From contig JBAJFG010000370.1 in the NCBI GenBank assembly GCA_037903475.1, positions 2,036,501 to 2,100,500 of the forward strand: DNA of 64,000 nt, given 5' to 3'. How positions within the stretch are numbered: the stretch's first letter is position 1; every line of letters begins with the position of its first letter. Made by a program: the position numbers and the translations under genes. Below are positions 11,301 through 23,621 of this stretch, in pieces. Below the pieces are notes generated by a model. It made no database searches and was not told where the DNA came from. It worked only from the letters and a program-made list of their open reading frames with translations. This DNA comes from Ancylostoma caninum. Lineage: Eukaryota; Nematoda; Chromadorea; Rhabditida; Ancylostomatidae.

Positions 11301-14300
11301 CAGGAGACATGTCTTCACTGATCCACGGGGCAGATGAGCCAAAAATCAATAAAATCGATAAATCGATATTTCGTGCAAAATGGTTGCCATATTCGTATTC
11401 AGCGTAATGAGGAGCCCCAGAAAACATGTTCTTGCCAGTCCCCGAGCGAAAATGGAAAAAATAGATAAAATCAATAAATCAATACTTCGCGCAAAATGGT
11501 TGCCATATTTGTATTCAGCGTATCGAGGAACCCCAGTAGACATTAATGTCATTCCAATGCCCATAAAAAAGAAGGTGGCGACATTTTCTTTAAATTTCTA
11601 GAAACTGACCTCTCACTAGGCAAGGTGGTCGCCCGCGTTGTTGCGTCCACAGGGACAGGTTCGGCAAAGTGGTTGGATGGTTGTACATTCACTTGAAAAA
11701 CCGAAAAATTGTTTCTGGGAATAAAAAAAGTGTGCGACTACTGCTCACCTTGTGGCGAAATTGGCGGTGGGGGAGGAGCCTGCGGTGGCGTTGGTGGAGC
11801 AAGAGGTGGAGGGGGTGGTGCTTGTGGAGGAGGTGGCGCTTGTGGAGGTGGCGGCGGTTGGTATTGCTGTTGTGGTTGTTGCTGATTGTACTGAATCAGT
11901 ATCCAAAACAAAATTTGATCGGATATAAAAACCCCGAGAGAGGGGATTTTCCTCTGCAAATCCAGTGCGATTTTATTGGCCTTAGCCGAAATTAATACAA
12001 GAGAATTTCGCAGTGATGTACTTATTTTGCTGTGATTTGAAAGTTTCTAAAGATTCTCCGACCATTTTTTGAAAACTTCATTACCTGGTTGTTCTGGATG
12101 GGTAGCAACGATTCCTGGCCATTAGTTGGTGGTGCTACCGGAAGTGGTAGTGGAGTAGTTTGGCCGCCGAAAGCACTGCCTGGGAATGGCGCTAGCGTTG
12201 GTAGGGTGAACTGTTGAATTCCCTGCAAATAACACAATCAGTTTCAGGCGCTGTTAAAACTTCCACTGCTAAAGTTCAATGAAGTACGTTTTTTATTGCG
12301 AGTTATAGTCAGTTAACTTCAGCTTCTTAGGTTAAGTTCGTTGGTATCCTTACAACTTAAGGTATCTTGCTGTGGTACTCTTCGGCTGGTCAGCAATGCT
12401 TTACCCACCTATCTTACTATCAATCAAACAATTCAACACCTTTTATATAGAGGTGCCCTATTCTCATGATTGCCATCTTGAAGAAATAAATAAACTAATA
12501 CATATGTTAGTTTTATAAATCTGATATTTTATCCGCCTTGCCCTTTTCTATTCGTAAGGATATCCCCATTTCCTATGCGCTGAGCACAAATATGACATCC
12601 GCTTTGCCAACTAAAAATATCGTTCTACTGCCTTTATCGACTTTCGCCCATGTATGGATGGAAAAGGGTCAATGAGAACCTCCAAGAAAATCCAACAGAA
12701 CTTGATAGTGATCCAACTTGGTCACAGTGATTCAACTTGGTTACTTTATTCACTCATTCTTGGTCTACGAAGCTTGTGTTTAGAGACTAGAGCTAGAGCT
12801 TGTGTTTTCGCTCAAGGGAGCCTGTTGGAAAGAGTGAAGTTTTGGATCAGTTGCAAGATTCACGAATTTCAAGCATCCAGACCCTATTGAAGCTGGAAGA
12901 GTATCTCGACCATAATGTAATTAATCTCGCTCTCTATTGAGATAACTGTCGTTGAACGCTAACGATTCAGCTGCACAAGGTGTGCTCACTTTGCATATGG
13001 AACTCGCGCAAATTAAAAAGGCGGCTGTGTCACAAACTCGCAAAAATGCTTATAAATGCGGAGCTTCTATTCTATGCTACCAGTGGTTATGGTAATATTG
13101 TCAAGTGGCCGAACGGCGGGAAAGCCGAAAGATCAAAATCCAAACGATTCTTCGTTTCTCGCAGATGAATAGTGAGAGCCGTTGGTGGCATTCGGGGTTG
13201 GATTCACTTGGATTAGGCCAGTGAAGCATATTCCTTATAAATGCCTGCTATCTGAGGTTTTGAATAGGATAGAAAACGTTTGGGAACTATTTCTGCAGAA
13301 TATGGCTATTCGGGTTGTCCTGATGGGTGCAATTTGCTTCCCTGAGCAGAGAATCTCTCATGGTTGCATTTCGTTGTTTCACCAATTTTTAATACATTTA
13401 GGTCAATTAAGGCTAATTAGAATGAAAAGTGGTAGAAAAATCACATCTTTATCGCCCATGCGAGACCCCGGTAGCCATATTGCGAATTTTACTGAGCCAG
13501 CCGTGCATGCCCTCACATAATCTAGCACATTGTGTAAACGGGTGTCATACCTGTGGGTTTGAGACTACCCATCGTTAAGATGACGCATCTGGGCTCAGAT
13601 GAATGCCACCATCTCGTAGTAACATGAATGACTGTGTCAACGGAATGTGGATGCGCTGACAATCAAAGTGCCAAGACGCAGATATAGTGATGAGTCCGGG
13701 CCGGCCCAACCGTCTAGGTATGGCAAGGTGTAAAAACTTCAGATAAGTTGCCTTTTGGAGCGTTGTTAGATGTTCAACGATGATGCCGACATAGTAAGTG
13801 AATTTAGCGGAAGTGAGCAATCACCTTGTGATTCCTTTTGTTTCCATGACGAACTCTCCTCTAATTTTCTTCTTGTTATCCTCCTCGTTCTCCTACTAAC
13901 TATTACAATAGTTCTCCTCAGATTATTAACAGTTTCAAACAAAATGAGATGTATTCGACTTTTCTTCTTCGCTTGGATAATCCTAAGATATACGTAGAGT
14001 CCCTCATTTCGAAACCTCATCCTATAAACCCTTGCATTCATTTGCTTACGACAAAGTGAATTCTTTAAAATAGAAAACTGGTGACCTCTACCTCCTAATG
14101 ACTCTTAACGATGGAGTTACCCAGTTTGGTCTGACGGAAGCACATTTGGGTCACAATGGACTTTAGTGGGGTGTATACCTTTACTTGTGACTGTCAATTA
14201 CGGCGGCGATCAAACCCCAATTAGTGCGGCCGAACAACTCGGGCCATGTAGAGGCGGCCCTTGCTTTGCGGTGCGAATGGATCAGTCTTGAAAGCGGCTG

Positions 14301-15558
14301 AAGCATGATTGGGAAGGTGATAGCACTTTTGCTATTGTCTTCTAGTTCTCTGATCACTTTCGATAACTTGTGGCACCAACTCAAGTCTTAGGGTCAGTCT
14401 TTAGAGAAGTACTGAAGCACAACTTGTATTTCTTGTGTGAAGCGCTCTGCGCGGGTTATATTATGCAGCACGAAGAAACAACTGGTACAGTGATTTCCTT
14501 TAGCGTAATTCTTTGTTTTGAAGAGCAGGAAAGATAGGGAAACTAACTCCAATGGTGACCTCATGGTGATAATAATGGCCCAGCGCATCGCACAATTCTT
14601 TCCTGACTCATACACAAAAATAGCGACTAATCCAGACCAATCGCCCGCGTAAGGAATATCTTCATGCAATTCTGGTGGACGAGTCTTCCAGTCACGATAA
14701 GGCGCACAGAGACTCCTTGTTGACAGCTAGCGGTCAACTAGGGCCTCCTAGTAAATGACAGTCACAAGTAACGGCCGCCTCTCACTTTAGTGGATCACTC
14801 ATGCAGTTGTCACAATTTCTAACCTATTGCTGCGATTAGGAAGGAGCCTGGCATATCAGGAAAATACGAGATCTCTTAGAAATCTGACCAGAATCCGACT
14901 TCGACGTGTGCCGATACATCGAAATTAACGAATCTTGCGACTAAGTTGGATTCTAAAGGAAGTAGCTCAAAGATTTTAAGCTGTTGCAAGGATGGGCTAA
15001 CGTTTCCGGATCTCATCATTCGATTTCAAATAAAAACCAACTTTCGAACCCTTACTTCGAATCGACAGTTCAATATCCCTCGATTTTTGGTTTCAGAAAT
15101 TGACTTGCGCCACTTTTGAGTGTAATGACGGTTCCCGTAACCTAGCTTATAGGATTCGGATCCTCAATTCTGTAGAATCGTGGGACAAAAATAATTCAGG
15201 CAGCGATCACAGATAACAGGTCCGAACATGGATTCTATAAAGTTGCTGCATCTCTGCTCGTGTAAAAAATTAGTCCACTAATTATTTCAAAAGCTGTTCC
15301 ACCTGCACTCCATTACTTTGTGGTGCGAAGGTTGGCAGCGTGGGGAATGGATTGCATGGAGGTGGAGGAGGACAGTTCATTGCTGGACAGTTCAACTGAA
15401 TCGGCTGCGGACAAGTCACTGAAAGTTTGTTCATCAGATAGTGCACGATGAGAATTTCTAACGGACTCACTTCCGACCTGTCCGCTGGGGCAGTGGCACA
15501 TCGTTGGCGATGCATCTGCATGTCGTGCCACTAGTACAAGAAGAACCAGCAGCCGCAT
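8320..15558 (-). CDS. Secreted proline-rich ground-like-domain protein
   Basis: Nine-exon model on the minus strand: 15558-15471, 15418-15303, 12222-12085, 11890-11749, 11691-11610, 9800-9718, 9664-9561, 8679-8557, 8427-8320. Every junction has AG/GT and the phases match, giving 327 aa. Residues 1-16 form a signal peptide (MRLLVLLVLVARHADA). A Cys-rich segment follows (MCHCPSGQVGMTCPQP), then a Pro/Gln-rich region (repeated APPPP), then an acidic linker. A nematode ground-like domain (Pfam PF04155 type) spans about residues 230-305, with KCNDERLKKIIEDNIDSNPS, KRKIQKAATDEIGGLFDVIC and DFSYLAN. The family is secreted and hedgehog-related; I cannot assign a C. elegans orthologue. The final exon (YVQGASLCIAYLKT) is the least certain: it lacks the first of the two Cys usual near the domain end. 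Intron 5 holds a satellite block. Confidence 0.82.
10015..10110 (+). repeat. Dispersed repeat with ACCCATGA core (copy 2 of 4)
   Basis: GTGACGTTGTATATACC, a gap, then CGTAATCATACCCATGATTATGAG. It is related to the copies at about 1,027, 16,100 and 19,570. It lies inside intron 5 of the ground-like gene on the opposite strand. Confidence 0.4.
11047..11570. repeat. Short-hairpin leader plus ~116-bp tandem repeats (copy 1)
   Basis: The block opens with CGACTTCGCTCGGGTGTTTT, then a leader of about 230 bp that is closely similar to 45,905-46,130. At least two and a half tandem units of about 115-117 bp follow. Each unit contains a CGAGGAACCCCAG-type motif followed by a run of ATAAAATCGATAAATCGATA-type sequence. 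The CCCAG marks fall near 11,298, 11,415 and 11,530. It sits in intron 5 of the minus-strand ground-like gene. The matching block at 45,905 shows that leader and tandem units travel together. Confidence 0.75.
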
Positions 15559-16099
15559 TTGATGAAGTTGGGTTTAACTGAAAAGGAAATAAGTTATGAA
15601 TAGTATAAAGTTAATTATACTACCGCGGAGTCAACGCGGGGCTTTAAGGGAAAGCTTACTATGTAACTATTCAACAAGATATCGTCCACATATAGGCACG
15701 ACGATGAGTCTGATAATTACTGAATATTACCTAATTCTAAACTTTCGGAAGTAATGATCACTTCAAATTTTTTTTGTTTCAGTTTATATTCTACTATTTA
15801 TTTCGTAACTGGGTAGGGAATTCCCGCGGGGATTTAATAGGCTTTTCTGTTGCATGGAGTAGATTTCAGCTTGAAAAAACATGTGGTTAAAATCAGGCTA
15901 CTTCGCCTTTCATCGTTGTTTTTGCACTTTTTCGGAATCTCATAACCGCAGAACGACTGCGGAGAAGCAAACCAGTTCACCCGGGCAGTAAGCAGAAGGG
16001 TAAAGAACTGGCTTCTTAACATTACTACAGGGGCCTGGATGTATCATTGGTATTACCCATGGTAAGCGCATAAACGTGCCAAAATTACGCCCAACCTTG

Positions 16100-16195
16100 C
16101 ACAAATCAACATATTTACTCATATATGACGTTGTCTATACGTGACTGCTACCCATGAGTAATCCCATGGGTACGAGATAACCTATCCTTGATGCA
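16100..16195 (+). repeat. Dispersed repeat with ACCCATGAGT core (copy 3 of 4)
   Basis: Contains TATGACGTTGTCTATACG, then CTACCCATGAGTAATCCCATGGGTA; the latter part is itself nearly palindromic. Copy 4 is reversed at about 19,570-19,660 and shares GTGACGCTGTCTACAC. Confidence 0.45.
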
Positions 16196-16289
16196 TCTGT
16201 TCCGTGGCAGAAGCATTCACTGTGTGATCTCTTTGCTTATGACAAGTTTCATGCGTGCAATGAGGTTTCGTAGATAAGTGAGTTGCCTG

Positions 16290-16560
16290 TGAAGGTTTTT
16301 GTGGCAAGCATACTCAGACAAAGATGTCAGGACATGCGGAGGACGATGGCCCTCATTTCTTAAGGAAGTCTATTGGTCATGCAGTGACCGCCTGCTTCGG
16401 GATATGCGGAGGAGGTAGTCGAGGGGTGCGATCTAAGCCCGAAAAACCACCGGGACTTGCGGAGGATGTATTCGGGGGTGCGACATACCCCCGAACTTTG
16501 ATAAAAGTCTCGGATGGGTGCGGAGGAACATGGCAGGTAATCCGAGAACCCCCCGAGGTC
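16290..16560 (+). repeat. GCGGAGGA-rich repeat, copy 1
   Basis: Opens near ACTCAGACAAAGATG, followed by several spaced GCGGAGGA words with CGGGACTTGCGGAGGATG. An inverted, diverged relative lies at about 17,960-18,300. A 140-codon open frame (16,324-16,746) runs through it but looks like a by-product of the repeat. Confidence 0.45.
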
Positions 16561-17959
16561 AGACGTCACAGAGCTGTGAGTTCTACCTATTTTCCCACTA
16601 TTTGTTATACTGCACTCCATCCTTCTCCTATAATAACGTATAATACGCTTTTTATAGTCATAATTACTCTGGAATTCTCTCTTATGGTAATGTTTGTTGA
16701 GTTTCTTATTGTCATATTCACTGCAAAAACGGCATTCATTGTTTAGTTCTCTAAAGTGTCTCTTTTACAATTTGAGCGGACTTCCTACTCATAAAAGCAT
16801 CTACATATTTTGGTTCCTGCCACAGAATATAGCGCTTTTAACACTGTGTGTCCTAACAGCAACAAAGTCTTACCTCAGAAATCGTTTTTGAGATTTTTAT
16901 GGTGAGAAAGTCAAAGTGAGCTGGCGTGAACGATGATATACATAACAGACCTCAAAAAGGGTGACCCTGTTTTTAAGGGTCTACTGCTGAATCACCACTT
17001 CCTTATGTTGCTTGGAGAAATGAAGGGTCAACACCAGAACTGACTCAAACCTCAGTTGAGTTGAGTCCACTGTTGCCTATACGGACTCCAGGCCTCGCTG
17101 TTTCCGGACCAGGCTATGGGTTACGCCTGATCAGATTACAGATGTGAACTGTAGCCTGACCAGGAAGCCAGTGTTGCTTGAGGAAATCGAGAGCTGAAGC
17201 TTTCTAATACTTTTCTATAACGTCGAAAATTGTGCACTTTTGCAATCAGAAAGATTTTCTCTATATTCACGTACAAATCGAAACCTGCCGCAAGTATGCA
17301 CCACTGGGGGAATACCCTTAGTGAGACTGTTGTTTAGTCTTCAAGGCCATAGATATGCCATAAGGTGGCTAAGCCCACGAAACCAGCGTGGAGTTGCTCG
17401 TCTCTGCGATTTTCCAAGGTAGATTTCCATGGGTTTCATGAGACATTACATCGTATGGGATCATACTATTTGAAATTGGGTGGACGTTTCATGCATATAA
17501 TGCACATTTCCTCACTGACCCACCCTTCAATGAGAGTTAAAAATTAGTTTCAATAAAAAAAAATAGTAGACGGTCAATGAGCCGATATTTTGCCGCAAAA
17601 TTTTCGTCATGTTCGTGATCAGAAAACCTCAGTGGGCACGTACTCACGTACTCACCCCGATCAGAAACGTAAAACAATGAACGTAAAACAAACAACGTAA
17701 AATGAATGGTTTAACCTATAATTTTATACGAAACTGTAGATATATTTGTGTTTACCGTATCAAACAAAATAAACATGCCGTATCGAACAACAATAGACAT
17801 GCCATCATCAATTTCAGGACAAAATTGAGCAAAAATCAATAAAATCGTTGTGAAGGATAAAGCAGTCCACAGTTCTTGGCGGAAAGGGTGCCAAAATCTC
17901 CACAGGCTCTTGGGAGTTATGTATTCAACGTTTGGTAGTGATTGGTCTAGAAAGATCTC

Positions 17960-18300
17960 TGTAACAGTCTCTTCTCTTGGAAATGCACTGTGATAAAAAC
18001 ATTAGTGGATGCCTCGGCTGTGGGTACGGATGGAGCAGAGGTAAAGCAGCGGACTGGGAAGCAATCGAAGAGCAATGGTAAATGATCGGTAGGTCAGTTC
18101 GGAATCCTCGCTCGGTAGTGGGGGGTGATAAGTTTTGTTCAAAAACCCCCATTCGGGACATGCGGAGGACGGAATCGGGACTTGCGGAGGACTGTATCGG
18201 GACTTGCGGTCTGTAACAGACCGGGTCTCCTGACCAAGTCCTCCGGGTGTCCTGCAGTAGTCCTACGCATGTGTGCGATACTTTGTCTGAGTAAGCACTA
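17960..18300 (-). repeat. GCGGAGGAC-rich repeat, copy 2 with local triplication
   Basis: Between about 18,155 and 18,210 the words TCGGGACATGCGGAGGAC, TCGGGACTTGCGGAGGAC and TCGGGACTTGCGG follow one another. The outer end reads TTTGTCTGAGTAAGC, the reverse complement of the start of the copy at 16,290, so the two copies are inverted relative to each other. Confidence 0.5.
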
Positions 18301-19569
18301 GTTATGGAGACAAAAACGGATCCCATTTGAATTTGATAGTACAGCCGTCAATGACTGCACAATCGCCTCCATTATGCAAATGAAAAACCAAACGACGAAA
18401 ATGTTTCATAGAGGGCAGAAATTGCTTTACGAAACTAAATGGCCTCCGAGCTAGGTAGAACGGATTCCGGTTCGTGCATCGCTGTCAAATTCACTTTCTA
18501 GTAGTTACCTCCCGTACGGAAAGCTGCTAAAAGTAGCTTTAAATGGCTACTGGACTAGGTCAACCTAAAGTAGTAAAGCTTACTCAGGCTTACGAATATT
18601 TCATAAAGTAGGAAAGAGACTCGTACGGTTGACTAAATCCAGGCGGCTAGATTTGATTACTTTGGACTCTTTCGGAATCAACCTCAGAGTACCTGCGTGT
18701 TAGCGTGTTACCAGAAAGCTTCTTTATTCCCTAAGTGTTTATCCAAAGAACGTTAGCAAAACTTCAAAGCTCTCTCTCTCCAAGAAAATGTTTTCAGCAA
18801 GCGCAGAAAAAAAAACGAGATACCAATTCAAGGCCAAAGAAGTTAGAGCGCTTCTCTTGATTACGGATACCGAACTCATTTCTTCCGTCTATGAACAGCT
18901 GTTCGCCTTTTATCAAATTCTGCGCATTTACCACTTGATGCACTATTGTTGTTCTTAGTTCTTAGACAAGCTTCAAAATTTTCTGTGAAGTACGGCTGAT
19001 ATAGTTCCAGCCTCAGCAATTTCCAGGAGACCACACTTCTGTTCTTGTTCGAGCCGCGAAACCGGTGTGTGAAAAAATTAGTCAGTATTCCAGCTTTCTA
19101 AGGTACTTCTGGGAACTCTCATTTCTCTCTTGGTGGTCGGCATAAGTGTTATGCCTTTCTCCTATCAATATGTTTGTGCCTTTCGATGGCAGTTTCAGTC
19201 CTAATAAGATAAGCACGGAAAGTTTCCTGGATCATGTGACGTCTCAGAAATACCTCTTCCAAATCCCAGGAGAGACATATTGCAGAATAATGAGTTAAAT
19301 TTTCAGTGAACCTAGGTTAATTCGTGTTCTCGCTTAGGTGGTGCTACTTTTTTTCGCGGTAACGTGAAATTCTACTTCAGAAAACACAATTCATTCACGT
19401 GTAAATTGATTACAGTTACTTACATTACAAAAGGAGAAATAGCTGTAGATCGCCTTGAGCAAGCTTATTTCCCACACCATATTCTCCATCACTACCTTAC
19501 GACAAGGCGGAAGGCTCACTGGAGGCTGTACTTGATGTTAGCTGGACATCTTTGGCCCGGATACATCAT

Positions 19570-19660
19570 TGGAAAGATGGATAATCTCATACTCATTGGG
19601 CATGGTCACCCCTGGGTAGGAGCTGGGTGTAGACAGCGTCACGCCTTCGTGAACACACTG
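19570..19660 (-). repeat. Dispersed repeat with CTACCCA core (copy 4 of 4)
   Basis: Read on the minus strand it holds GGCGTGACGCTGTCTACACC and CTACCCAGGGG, matching the pattern of the copies at about 1,027, 10,015 and 16,100. Divergence is high. Confidence 0.35.
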
Positions 19661-21552
19661 ATGAGTGTCAGCTAAGAGGTAAATTTGGGTACTTCAGCAT
19701 GTCTTCTATGCGTAATCTCAATGATGCAACCTGCACCTGATGCCTTTGTGTTCGCTCATGGTACGCTTCGGTACCATTTTTCTACATGAATTGTAAGCAG
19801 AAACAGCTTGTTTGGCGCCTGGTAATGCTAGGTGTTGCAGAATATTCATGAAGGCTCTTTATAAAACTCCTCTATAGCGGAGACCATGAATCAATCAGGG
19901 AAATATCTACTTAAATACAATAATTTAAGTGATTGTAAGTATGACTGCATACTGTTTTTAAGGAAGAAGAGGAGGGTTAAGAATTGTGAGGAAGCGGAGG
20001 GTTAAGAATTAAGAATTGGCCAAATTTTAGACTAGCTAATTTTGAATGTTAGGGAATGGTAGGAGAAATTTGCTGAAGGGTTCTGCTTCAAAAAGAATAT
20101 AGCCAAGAGAGCGTAACTGTAAGAGGATCAGCTAATAGGATAAGATACGTTACGCGTACTACGCATTGTCTGAGAGGAGTTCCCGGGAGAAACGAGTAAA
20201 AACTGGGGCAGCAGCGTGTCTGCAGTGCTATACAAGTTGCGCTATTTATATTGTGACCTCGGGGCGACGGGGATGCGTTGTCCATCGGTCGTCTTGCTTT
20301 TCGGGCCCACATAAGACAACGCTCGGTGACGACCCGTTCTCGATCCGCTTAACTTGTCATGGGCGCTTCGCACTGTAACATTGTGACGTGACCAACGCAG
20401 GATTTGCTGATTATACAAGGCGAATCTGCTCTGCAACAGGTTCTCGCATTAGGACGTTAATGTGATATAGCTCAAATATTCGCGTAATCATATCTCGAAT
20501 GTAAGAACGAGGCTCCAGGATATGATGAGGTCGTGAAGCGTCCCTTTTTCCCTCAACTCTGTCCATCCGGGACATGCTTCTGAATAGAAATACTGTACTC
20601 AAACCTCAAAATGCAGCACTTTTGAAAATATCTTTGTTCTTCTATTGAACCACTCTGTTAATCCGAGGGAAGATTTTTTTATGTGTTTCATATATTTAGT
20701 AGTCTTCTAGTATTATGCTATTGACGCTTACTTGCTCACCTCATTCAAGTACAACAATGGTCAACATGGTCTAAAATTGCGAAAATACGTAGGTTTCCTC
20801 GTGATGACAAAGAGATAGCATGCACTTCGGATGCGTAAATTTTTTCAGTTCTGTGCTACTAACAGGGCATCCAGGTGATCACGGGAAAATCCCAACATTT
20901 GTACTATTCTCGAGGTTCACCAAAATGAAATTTCAGACGAATCCGACGGCTTATTTCTGCCGCTGGACTCTGCTGGTATAGAAAGCACTGTAATAGCGTT
21001 CGTAGCAAAATGTGTTTAATTTAAGTCGGAACGTCTTCTTCTCCCATGCGTAGATACAAAAATTTTATTCAAAATTCGAAAAGAGTGATACAACTGATAC
21101 CTCATTTTTCAAACCAGCTTTAACAGAATCTACGCCAACGATACGCGGCAGAAAAGAAATCCCTGAAGAGTTCTAGCATGTATGCAAACTTGATTCCGAT
21201 TGCTGATCATAGGGCTGGGGCATTTTGGAAGTTCTCTCGTTCGAGATCATAGATGTGCTAAATATACGGCCCCCAGAGTACATGTTATGGGCGTACCAAG
21301 TTCGGCATCTTGTTCGATTTTCGCATGACTTCAGTCAAGTGTGTGAAAAAAAAACAAAAGAAAAAATCACGATTTGTAACGAAGTATACCAAACGAATTT
21401 GCGCAGTCTGCCAAAGAGCAAAAATGTTTGACTGTGTTTTCGTTCTTCGTCCACCAGATTCAAGGCCAAGCAAAGTTCCCCAAAAAAGTTTCGTTTCAAT
21501 GAAATCTAGGCTAATGCTCTTCGTTTGCTATTTTTTAGAACTTCCGTACCAG

Positions 21553-21660
21553 GGATGAGCGGATTATCCGGTTGTTCGTTTTGCAATTATCCGTAGGTTT
21601 TAGCCTATCCGTCATCCGCACCGTTATCCGGGCTTTTGGCGTCGGATAACGGTGCGGATA
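21553..21660 (+). repeat. TTATCCG/CGGATAA repeat (pairs with 51,340-51,470)
   Basis: Begins near GTACCAGGGATGAGCGGATT and contains several ATCCG and TTATCC words, closing with GGATAACGGTGCGGATAAGG. A reversed copy with the same order of words lies at 51,340-51,470. A related but poorer block is at 2,390-2,600. Confidence 0.55.
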
Positions 21661-22027
21661 AGGCCAGAAATAGAAGCTTCATTTCGAAAGTTCTCAATAG
21701 GGACAGCCTCCATTCCAAAACGTATTGCTCGATCTAGCGCATTTTGAGTCTAGTGGTTTACAATTATTCTATAGCAGTGTAGGAGAAGGTAGTATAGACT
21801 TGTACCTGCCCAAATAGAAATGTTGTTCCTCATGGTTTCTGAGTCGTTCGACAAAAATCAAGCAATAACCACGAACCCAACATTTATAATACTTGTAAAA
21901 TCTTCAACAACGTTGGCTATTATTCGGCCGTTAAAAACGTTGCATTTGGTGTTCTCGGAGCTCACCAATAGGCGGTGCCTCTTCCTCGCAAGGTTCCTTT
22001 CAAATATTCATTCAACCCTACTGTGTA

Positions 22028-22220
22028 CAGGAAGCTCCAAATGCCCGCATTCAAGAGAGGCGTGGCCGGGGCTCCTCAATCAGACTCAGCGCTCTCTATG
22101 CTGCCTCTGGCTTCTCTGACTCTGCAGACAACCAGTGGCAGCATGCAGAGCGCCTGTGTCTCTGCCTAACGGCACGTTGTGGCCACGCCCCTCTTGACTG
22201 CGGACGTTTGGAGCTTCCTG
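22028..22220. mobile_element. TA-flanked MITE, 193 bp, long terminal inverted repeats
   Basis: The left end CAGGAAGCTCCAAATGCCCG and the right end (reverse complement CAGGAAGCTCCAAACGTCCG) form an inverted repeat of about 40 bp with roughly five mismatches. TA lies on both sides (22,026-22,027 and 22,221-22,222), as expected for a Tc1/mariner-mobilised element. There is no transposase in the interior. It is a non-autonomous copy. Confidence 0.85.
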
Positions 22221-23621
22221 TATCAATTTTTGAATGTACGTATTGATCAAGTAGCATTCAAAAGTGAATACGTTCAGTCAGCACTAGAAGGCTTATCAGA
22301 ATTCCACAAAAGATTCTATGAAACGAACTTTCCCCTTCAGTTCCACCCACCCCAAAACAAAACCTCGGGAGGACCAACCTTCGAATACCTCAGATACCTC
22401 ATGTTCGTAGTGAAAAGACGCGGACACGTATCATATCAAGCAACTAGTGCGCCAGTCAAGTTAACAAATACCTATATGTCACTGGAAACTTGTATTTATG
22501 GCAAACTCTAGTGACTATACTTACACCTCTTCACAATGACGTCACGCTCAGCATCGCGCACAGGATGGTGACGACTATCGGAATGCCAAATGAATTGAGT
22601 ATACACCTTTCAAATCCATAACACTACTCCAACACACGTGGTACAGGCTTTTCTGGAAGGATTTTCTGTTTTCTCAGAATTGCGCAGGCCGCAGCTGGTC
22701 ATACAAAATTCCTCCCGGTCAAAATCAACAGGCTTTTTTCACCCAAGAGGAAACTGAGGGGTAGAACGAGATAGCGATCAGAGCGCAACAAAACAACAGA
22801 GTAGGAATAATAAGTTACCAGAGGGCAGAACAGTCCCGTTAGTTTGGGACAGGAAAATGGGAAAATTGGCATGTAAAACAAATGGCGTGGAAAAGGATTT
22901 TTCGTTTTTGCCGTTTCTCTCCAAAGGTTCCTCTCAGTTTCAGACCGGGCGAACCCATATGATAGTGGTGTCCGTCTTAACCTGCGGGAGCAATTCGAAT
23001 CAAAGCAATCACTTTGCGTTGTGAAGTGAGAGGCCTGGCTTTCCATAGAGGCCCATATCTCGAGATTCGAAGTGGAGTGGTCTCGTATTGCGAAATATGT
23101 GGCCACTCTCTCCTTGACTGCATTACTGTTGTTACTGACTCAATGCTTTCCCAAGGTGTTGCAGGGCAGCTCATAATAGAGGTTGGGGCAAAAGCACTCT
23201 TCCGCAGTTTAAGGCGTAACTGTAGCACGAGCGCTTCCTGGTGCTCTAATAGACACACGGTAATACTTTAGGGAATCTTCGACTATGTAAGCATGCATCC
23301 ATCTTATGGGTAGCATGCATGATCATGTATGTCATCTGTGTCATTGAACTCAGCGCTTCAAGTAAGCGCAGATTCTACTGGTATCCCAAGAGCGGAAACA
23401 AGGTGAGTCACTGCCTTCAAAAGTACCACTCACGAAAAAAAAACACGTCTTTCTGGCTTCGACATCTTTTGGCCTCTTCCAGTAAGGTAACGAGGGAAGG
23501 ATACCAGATTTCTATGGCAGTTCAGAATGAGATATGCCTCCTTATGTAAAGTTGACTATGCTGATCCTGAATATGTTTTCGGATTGCGCTAAATATCATT
23601 GTGGAAGAAGTTATGACCTTG

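Larger units (their letters stand above)
15559..22025. other. Gene-poor repeat-containing intergenic stretch
   Basis: I found no spliced gene I can support. Open frames of 60-140 codons occur on both strands but none has recognisable domains or consistent splice signals. The repeats seen are an ACCCATGAG family (about 16,100 and 19,570), a pair of GCGGAGGAC-rich repeats (about 16,290-16,560 and 17,960-18,300), degenerate satellite-like sequence near 17,560-17,850, and a GGATAA family copy at 21,553-21,660. Confidence 0.5.

Noticed and set aside
11669..11995. Trp/Arg-rich plus-strand open frame
   Set aside because: Antisense of the proline-rich exon (11,749-11,890) of the first ground-like gene.
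22699..23271. Overlapping 85-135-codon frames as a gene
   Set aside because: No splice pattern, no recognisable motif and frames on both strands of similar length.
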